9,203 bases of DNA from CAZDML01 sp964506645. Its GTDB lineage: Bacteria > Elusimicrobiota > Elusimicrobia > 2-01-FULL-59-12. A model generated the notes under the pieces. The model did no database searches. It was given only the letters and a program-made list of their open reading frames with translations, and was not told the origin of the DNA. Below are positions 6,033 to 9,203 of the stretch, piece after piece. Positions within the stretch are counted from its first letter, which is position 1. Each line of letters opens with the position of its first letter. The stretch is taken from contig CAZDML010000087.1 of assembly GCA_964506645.1 (NCBI GenBank), positions 1 to 9,203 on the forward strand. Reading direction: 5' to 3'. The position numbers and the translations under genes were made by a program.

Positions 6033-7257
6033 AGAGGCTCAAGATATAGTTGGCTTCTTTGGCCGCGGCACTCAGCTGATCGGCCACGACCTTTTCGTTG
6101 TAGCGATTTTCCCGGACGGCCGTGATCAAGTTTAAACTCACACGGCCTAAAATGCGTTCGAGCGTTCCCAGGGTGGCGGCGCAGGGGAACGTGCGTGCCA
6201 CACGCAGCGATTGGCGAAACACCTCCGCGACCGTCGGAGGAGCAATACTGAGCAGTTCTTCCAGCGCGGTATAGCGGCTGGGCAGCATGCCGATTTGGCG
6301 GGAGTGGCGGACCTGGGACGCCGGTCCCGTTAAAAATTTGATAAGGGCCCAGGCCGCTTCCGGGTGTTTGGTGGTGCTGACGATGGCGAGATTACTGCCC
6401 CCCAGATACGTGACTTGGCCTGCGGGACCGGCCGGGAACACCGAAACCCCGTAATGTTTAGAGACTTCGGGAGAGTAATGCGGGTGCTGCGGGTTAAACG
6501 CGCTGTTGATTGGCCAGGCGCCCGAGACCTGGAAACCGAACTGGCCGGAGAAAAAGTTGCCGGTGAGGATGCGGTCGCGGCCCATGAGCGGGATCAGGTG
6601 GTCGACCAGCAGTTTGAAATAAAAATCGATGCCTTTGAGCGCCGACGGTTCGTCAAACAGTGCTTTTTGCCGGGTCGAACTTAAAAAGTTTCCCCCCGCT
6701 CCCCAGACCCAGGGCGCCAGGTCGTGCATCAGCACGCCTTCGCGCTGTCCGGCCAGCGCCCGGGCACAATATTTTTTCCCCAGGTTGGGGTGATCGCGCA
6801 GTTGCTCGCAGGCGTCACGAAGGCCTTTCCAGGTGGCGATGTCCTGCGGTTTGATGCCCAGTTCTTTCAAAATATCGTGACGGTAATACAGCACGCGCGC
6901 ATCGAGAAACCAGGGCAACGAATAGGCTTTGGTGCGGGTGGGTTCGTAGCAGTAATTCCAGCTGGGGCGGACCAGGTCGTTTAAGTAGTCGCTTAAATCG
7001 ACGAGTGCGCCCAGGGCCGCCAGGGTGGTCGTCCAGGTGCCGCCGATTTGAATCACATCGGGAAATTCCTGAAAGTCACGGCGCTTGGCAACAGCAATCA
7101 GCCGGTCCCAGGCAAAAAACCACGGTTGAACCGTGATGTTCACTTCGATGCCGGGATTTTCCTTGCGGAAAAAGGCAATTTCCCGCTGCATGACGCGGCG
7201 GGTCTCAAAGCCGGCATTCGGCATGATCCACAGGTTCAGTTTGGTAAGACTGCTCAT
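6025..7257 (-). CDS. Family-1 (MalE-like) solute-binding protein without signal peptide
   Basis: This 410-residue protein has the whole fold of an ABC-type sugar-binding protein: a strand-helix opening NLWIMPNAGFE, KENPGIEVN at 33-40, FPDVIQIGGTW at 65-75, LPWFLDARVLYY at 114-125, and the C-terminal lobe signature GGSNLAIVSTTKHPEAAW at 286-303, with many Trp and Tyr suited to stacking sugars. The usual export signal or lipobox is absent: the fold begins within ten residues of Met1. An upstream start is impossible because the preceding in-frame codon is the TAA of the kinase gene. It is therefore expected to stay in the cytoplasm. No permease or ATPase gene is nearby. It lies between a kinase gene (directly abutting) and a cyclase gene (8-base overlap). 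A role as a soluble ligand sensor for that module is inferred. The fold is near certain; the ligand is unknown. Confidence 0.9.
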   Translation of the reverse strand: MSSLTKLNLWIMPNAGFETRRVMQREIAFFRKENPGIEVNITVQPWFFAWDRLIAVAKRRDFQEFPDVIQIGGTWTTTLAALGALVDLSDYLNDLVRPSWNYCYEPTRTKAYSLPWFLDARVLYYRHDILKELGIKPQDIATWKGLRDACEQLRDHPNLGKKYCARALAGQREGVLMHDLAPWVWGAGGNFLSSTRQKALFDEPSALKGIDFYFKLLVDHLIPLMGRDRILTGNFFSGQFGFQVSGAWPINSAFNPQHPHYSPEVSKHYGVSVFPAGPAGQVTYLGGSNLAIVSTTKHPEAAWALIKFLTGPASQVRHSRQIGMLPSRYTALEELLSIAPPTVAEVFRQSLRVARTFPCAATLGTLERILGRVSLNLITAVRENRYNEKVVADQLSAAAKEANYILSLYE

Positions 7258-8694
7258 TTATGATTTTGAGGCTTTTGGGAGTTGAACAAAAAACGTTGAG
7301 CCGCGTCCGGGCACGCTTTCCACCCAGGTTTTGCCGCCGTGGGCTTCTACGGTTTGTTTGACCATGGCCAGTCCAAGACCGGCCCCCGGAACTTGCCCGG
7401 AGAAGTCTTTTTCCACCTGGTAGAAACGATCGAAAATTCGTAGGTGATCTTCGGGCGGGATGCCCGGTCCATCGTCCTGGAATTGTACCACGACGCTGCC
7501 GTTCTCGGTTTGGGCTTTTACCTTAATTTGTTTGGCCCCGAATTTGAAGGCATTCTCGACCAGGTTGCGGAACACGTGCTGCAGCAGCATGGGGTCGCCA
7601 TCAATATGGGCGTCCTTGAGCGAGAGATCCATTTTGACATCGGCCATTTTGCTTTTGATTTCATCGGGGAGTATTTTCCCCGAGCCTTGCAGCAGTTCTT
7701 CGGCCGTGCAGGGCTGCTTGCTCAGTGTTTCCGGGTCGAGGCTGGAGAAAGCGATGAGTTGATTGACCATTTCTTCCATGCGGTGGCATTCCTGCGAGAT
7801 CACATGGAGCGCATTTTTCTGAAAATCGTTGAGCGGATTCTTGACGGTATCCGACAAGAGAAGTCGAGGATAGGCGCGAATCGCAACCAGCGGCGTACGC
7901 AACTTATGGCTGATGAGCGAAATAAAGCGGTGCATGGCGTTTTCGGCTTTGCGTTCCTGGGTGATGTCGCGGAAAATCATGACGAAGCCGTAGCGTTCTT
8001 TCTGGCGGCTATGAATCGGATTGATGCGGCATTCGAGAACCAGTTTTTTCGGGTTTTCGCGCAACACTTCGAACGGCTGGCCGTCCTGGGTGTCAAGATT
8101 TTTAAAGACGTTGGCGGGATTGACTTGGAAGTCTTTGAACACCTGTTCGGCGCTCATCATGGAGGTGTTGGTCGGTAGCCCCAGCATTTTGCGGGCATAG
8201 GGATTAACGGTAAAAACCATCCCTTGCGAGTCAAACAGAATCACGCCCTGCTGGACGCGTTCAAAGATGAGATCGACTTTTTCCCGCTCCAGGGCAAGAT
8301 CGGCGGAGGCCGCGCGGAGCTCGTAGAAGAGCTGCTTGTGCAGCTTGCTCATGACTTCGCCGTTTAAGTATTCCAGCGTAAAAGGTTTGGTCACGTAGTC
8401 ATCGGCCCCCAGGATGCGGGCCTGGCGCATGAGTTCTTCCTCCGTTTGGCCGGTCACCATGATGACCCGGATGGAGGCGTCGCGCTCTTTGACCTGGCGC
8501 AGGACTTCAATTCCGGACATGCCGGGAAGGCCGATATCGAGAAACATGAGATGGGGATGGAACTCTTCGGCCGTTTTAACGGCGGAGGGGCCATCGTTGG
8601 CTACTTCGACTTTGTAGTCTTTCCCCGAGAAAAAGGAGCGTAAGTTGCCGCTTAAGGAGGTGTCGTCATCAACGATGAGAAGCCGTAGATTCAT
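7258..8694 (-). CDS. Soluble REC-PAS-histidine kinase (response-regulator/kinase hybrid)
   Basis: This 478-residue cytoplasmic signalling protein has its receiver domain first. REC (1-118) carries the acidic cluster D9-D11, phospho-acceptor D53, T81 and K103. A coiled linker leads to a PAS domain (about 138-248), then the dimerisation domain with the H-box SHKLRTPL and phospho-accepting H263. The ATPase domain has an N-box (RNLVENAFKFG, 376-386), G1 (DDGPGIP, 407-413), an F-box (FDRFY) and G2 (GAGLGLAMV, 437-445). All key residues are present, so phosphorylation and receipt of phosphate are both possible. There are no membrane segments. The frame is open up to an ATG at 8721, but 8694 is preferred: the family starts right there (MNLRLLIVDDD), and the predicted transcript start falls at about 8718-8716, leaving the upstream ATG without a leader. 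It is first in a three-gene operon and its stop directly abuts the next ATG. The output partner is unknown. Confidence 0.92.
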   Translation of the reverse strand: MNLRLLIVDDDTSLSGNLRSFFSGKDYKVEVANDGPSAVKTAEEFHPHLMFLDIGLPGMSGIEVLRQVKERDASIRVIMVTGQTEEELMRQARILGADDYVTKPFTLEYLNGEVMSKLHKQLFYELRAASADLALEREKVDLIFERVQQGVILFDSQGMVFTVNPYARKMLGLPTNTSMMSAEQVFKDFQVNPANVFKNLDTQDGQPFEVLRENPKKLVLECRINPIHSRQKERYGFVMIFRDITQERKAENAMHRFISLISHKLRTPLVAIRAYPRLLLSDTVKNPLNDFQKNALHVISQECHRMEEMVNQLIAFSSLDPETLSKQPCTAEELLQGSGKILPDEIKSKMADVKMDLSLKDAHIDGDPMLLQHVFRNLVENAFKFGAKQIKVKAQTENGSVVVQFQDDGPGIPPEDHLRIFDRFYQVEKDFSGQVPGAGLGLAMVKQTVEAHGGKTWVESVPGRGSTFFVQLPKASKS

Positions 8695-8701
8695 AGGTTC
8701 A

Positions 8702-8717
8702 AGCGCATCTCTGCGCT
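8702..8717 (-). other. GNRA-capped hairpin in the kinase gene leader
   Basis: On the transcript AGCGCA-GAGA-UGCGCU forms a perfect 6-bp stem closed by GAGA, a GNRA tetraloop. It ends 7 bases before the chosen ATG at 8694 and lies at or very near the predicted 5' end. A clear Shine-Dalgarno is missing, so the hairpin may influence stability or ribosome access. Confidence 0.5.
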
Positions 8718-8722
8718 CCATG

Positions 8723-8752
8723 TATATAACCGGAATCGGTGCGTGTTTTCAA
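8723..8752 (-). promoter_or_regulatory. σ70-like promoter of the signalling operon
   Basis: The -35 box TTGAAA (8752-8747) is followed after 17 bases by TTATAT (8729-8724), or after 18 by TATATA (8728-8723). The -35 matches the consensus in five of six bases. Transcription would begin near 8718-8716. The 8-bp palindrome AAGGCCTT (8751-8758) overlaps the upstream edge of the -35 box and might be an operator half. The rest of the spacer back to 8849 shows only an imperfect hairpin and no gene. Confidence 0.55.
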
Positions 8753-8849
8753 GGCCTTTTTGAGGTTTTTCTAGGGTCCTGTCCCACTCATCGTAGGGCG
8801 AAAACAGGCATCGGGAGGTCGATTCTAATAGCCCCTCAGGGCCCCGTCG

Positions 8850-9098
8850 CTAGGCCGCGAAGCGATGAAGGATCTCTGCAATGAAGGTTTGGTAGGGGAC
8901 GCCGTGCTTTTTGGCTTTCTTCTTAAGGTCATCGAGGTCCTGTTGATTGATGCGGATATGCAAAATGGCTGCTTTGCGGCGGCGTTCTATCGCCTTTCGC
9001 GCGGCCTCCAATTCTTCATCGGATACAGGCACATAGTCCCCAATGGCTTTCTCGATGGCACGCTCGTATTTGGTAAGTTTCATTTTAGAGATGTCCAT
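8850..9098 (-). CDS. CopG/RHH-type antitoxin
   Basis: This 82-residue protein matches the small antitoxins that contain MKLTKYE near the start, a central run of acidic then basic residues (SDEELEAARKAIERRRK, 26-42) and a C-terminal ribbon-helix-helix-like part (LHIRINQQDLDDLKKKAKKHGVPYQTFIAEILHRFA, given only as positions 46-81). The RIN strand and the GVPYQTFIAEILH helix are the strongest marks. Such proteins neutralise a partner RNase and repress their own operon through DNA binding. The ATG at 9098 is chosen because AGGAGG (9108-9113) lies 9 bases upstream; the inner Met6 is too far away. The start overlaps the stop of the toxin-like gene by one base (TAATG), which fits toxin-first systems such as BrnTA. 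No clear terminator follows the TAG stop. Confidence 0.82.
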   Translation of the reverse strand: MDISKMKLTKYERAIEKAIGDYVPVSDEELEAARKAIERRRKAAILHIRINQQDLDDLKKKAKKHGVPYQTFIAEILHRFAA

Positions 9099-9203
9099 TA
9101 AAAATTTCCTCCTCGATAAAGTCGTGTATATTTTCGACTGGGATACAGCGTCTTCAAAAAAATTTCTTCCGGACTATCAATACAGGGCACCGCCCACACA
9201 TAC
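9098..9203 (-). CDS. Toxin of type II TA pair, C-terminal fragment (runs off right edge)
   Basis: The last 34 codons of a gene are visible in the frame beginning at 9202, ending with a TAA that shares one base with the antitoxin start. The tail contains YVWAVPC, EEIFLKTLYPSRK and YTRLYRGG. This resembles the end of small BrnT/RelE-like toxins that are found next to this kind of antitoxin, where an F-L-K-T-(I/L)-(I/Y)-P-S-R-K stretch forms the last strand of the RNase fold. The N-terminal part with the catalytic region lies outside the window, so neither activity nor exact subfamily can be judged. The toxin-before-antitoxin order and the overlap support the pairing. Confidence 0.7.
   Translation of the reverse strand, partial: YVWAVPCIDSPEEIFLKTLYPSRKYTRLYRGGNF
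9108..9113 (-). promoter_or_regulatory. Shine-Dalgarno of the antitoxin
   Basis: AGGAGG, a full match to the anti-Shine-Dalgarno core, stands 9 bases before the ATG at 9098, inside the last codons of the toxin gene. Such a strong site should let the antitoxin be made in excess of the toxin. Confidence 0.75.

Noticed and set aside
6025..7257. Reading the binding protein as part of an ABC sugar importer.
   Set aside because: It has no signal peptide and cannot have one by an upstream start, and neither permease nor ATPase genes are present; the neighbours are signalling genes.
7444..8178. A long plus-strand open frame (244 codons).
   Set aside because: It mirrors the kinase gene, which has all catalytic boxes; this is a codon-bias shadow.
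8778..8808. CCTGTCCC...GGG...ACAGG as a terminator for the toxin-antitoxin pair.
   Set aside because: The stem is interrupted by a 5-base bulge and no U-run follows on the minus strand; it is too weak to call.
1..9203. CRISPR arrays, tRNA or rRNA genes, insertion sequences.
   Set aside because: I found no regularly spaced repeats, no tRNA-like cloverleaf stretch in the short gaps, and no transposase motif on either strand.

Overview
The window is about 9.2 kb of moderate-GC DNA from a Gram-negative-type bacterium. A β-barrel outer-membrane protein with a terminal aromatic residue and several Sec-exported proteins imply a double membrane. The mix of a PorV/UPF0164-like barrel, a PapD-like chaperone, soluble two-component and GGDEF proteins and a RHH toxin-antitoxin pair would suit a deep-branching diderm (Omnitrophota or Elusimicrobiota type), but that placement is a guess. 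All recognisable genes are on the minus strand, so transcription runs from right to left.

Right edge (9203 to 8850): the tail of a small toxin-like gene overlaps by one base a CopG/RHH-type antitoxin gene. A spacer of about 155 bases follows. It carries a σ70-like promoter and a short GNRA-capped hairpin in the leader of the next gene.

Middle (8694 to 4527): three tightly coupled genes end at a strong hairpin terminator (4450-4479). They encode a soluble REC-PAS-histidine kinase, a family-1 (MalE-like) solute-binding protein with no signal peptide, and a GAF-GAF-GGDEF diguanylate cyclase with an intact I-site. No permease or ATPase is present. The operon therefore looks like an all-cytoplasmic sensory module in which a solute-binding fold has been recruited to c-di-GMP signalling. 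This is the most unusual part of the window.

Left (4393 to 1 and beyond): a second operon begins only about 57 bases past that terminator. It encodes a PorV/UPF0164-like outer-membrane protein, two paralogous secreted cysteine-containing proteins, a PapD/DUF916-like periplasmic chaperone and a third secreted protein cut by the window edge. The three secreted proteins share a VSI start to the mature chain, and two of them share the alternating-hydrophobic strand VSIPV-x-[VI]-x-L. With the chaperone next door, this suggests a surface fibre or adhesin assembled by strand complementation, with no usher visible here. A plausible link, inferred only from adjacency, is that the c-di-GMP module controls production of the surface structure.
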